Shown piece by piece: positions 63,784-64,000 of a stretch of 64,000 nucleotides of DNA; the first letter of the stretch is position 1, and every line of letters begins with the position of its first letter. The stretch is from Salmonella enterica subsp. enterica serovar Choleraesuis. Its GTDB lineage: Bacteria; Pseudomonadota; Gammaproteobacteria; Enterobacterales; Enterobacteriaceae. The DNA lies in assembly GCA_022846635.1 (NCBI GenBank), contig AP025685.1, positions 434,001 through 498,000 on the forward strand, read 5' to 3'. Both the position numbers and the translations under genes were made by a program. A model generated the notes under the pieces. The model worked only from the letters and a program-made list of their open reading frames with translations, was not told where the DNA came from and searched no databases.

Positions 63784-64000
63784 ATGGCTGTCGCTGCCAA
63801 CAAACGTTCGGTAATGACGCTGTTTTCTGGTCCTACTGATATCTATAGCCATCAGGTGCGTATTGTGCTGGCCGAGAAGGGCGTCAGCTTCGAAATTGAG
63901 CACGTAGAGGCAGACAACCTGCCGCAGGATCTGATTGACCTCAACCCAAGCCAGAGCGTGCCTACTCTTGTCGATCGCGAGCTGACTCTGTGGGAGTCCC
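63784..64000 (+). CDS. sspA: Stringent starvation protein A (N-terminal part)
   Basis: SspA is a glutathione-transferase-fold protein that binds RNA polymerase and aids stationary-phase acid tolerance. The ATG at 63784 opens MAVAANKRSVMTLFSGPTD, and IYSHQVRIVLAEKG follows, both as in E. coli. About 72 codons are present and the window edge cuts the gene. sspB should follow outside the window. Confidence 0.97.
   Translation, partial: MAVAANKRSVMTLFSGPTDIYSHQVRIVLAEKGVSFEIEHVEADNLPQDLIDLNPSQSVPTLVDRELTLWES

Noticed and set aside
63657..63839. 60-codon frame overlapping the start of sspA
   Set aside because: sspA itself has a good Shine-Dalgarno and matches E. coli from its ATG; the overlapping frame has neither.

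Overview
The window comes from a member of the Enterobacteriaceae that is not E. coli K-12. Gene order and protein lengths follow the E. coli trkA-to-sspA segment almost gene for gene. Fis and MreB match the E. coli proteins (as I recall them) at or very near every residue. The rRNA genes have the E. coli lengths (1542, 2904 and 120 nt) with no intervening sequence in the 23S. I cannot fix the genus from the sequence alone.

Layout. 1-2004: trkA (partial) and rsmB, then fmt and def, all on the minus strand. 3687-7468: dprA-smg-yrdD-tsaC-aroE-yrdB on the plus strand, with yrdA convergent. 8130-13932: a complete rRNA operon at the E. coli rrnD position, reading P1, P2, boxB/boxA, 16S, tRNA-Glu, 23S, 5S, tRNA-Thr, 5S, T1, a 5S fragment, T2. 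13964-18756: the polar amino-acid ABC transporter yhdWXYZ behind a clear sigma-54 promoter and NtrC site, then the lipoprotein gene yhdV. 19152-21666: a MetNIQ-type ABC importer where E. coli has yhdJ/yhdU/acrSEF. 21752-25959: yhdT-panF-prmA and dusB-fis. 26208-30689: a four-gene block inserted between yhdT and accC, holding a class III aminotransferase, a FemAB/GNAT-like acyltransferase, a HAD phosphatase and a MipA-family outer-membrane protein. 30840-36075: aroQ-accB-accC, msrPQ and acuI. 36299-48725: csrD, mreBCD, maf, rng, yhdP, tldD. 48741-55232: the aae efflux locus, with aaeB present twice in tandem. 55509-64000: yhcN, argR, mdh, degS, degQ, zapG, zapE, rplM-rpsI and the start of sspA.

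Most of the window is conserved core: translation (rsmB, fmt, def, tsaC, prmA, dusB, rplM, rpsI, rRNA, tRNA), cell shape and envelope (mreBCD, yhdP, degS, degQ, zapE, zapG), and central metabolism (aroE, aroQ, accBC, panF, mdh). The accessory parts most worth attention are the aminotransferase/acyltransferase/phosphatase block, the aaeB duplication with a small ORF directly before the second copy, the extra methionine-type importer, and the mosaic rRNA operon. I found no CRISPR array, insertion sequence or prophage.
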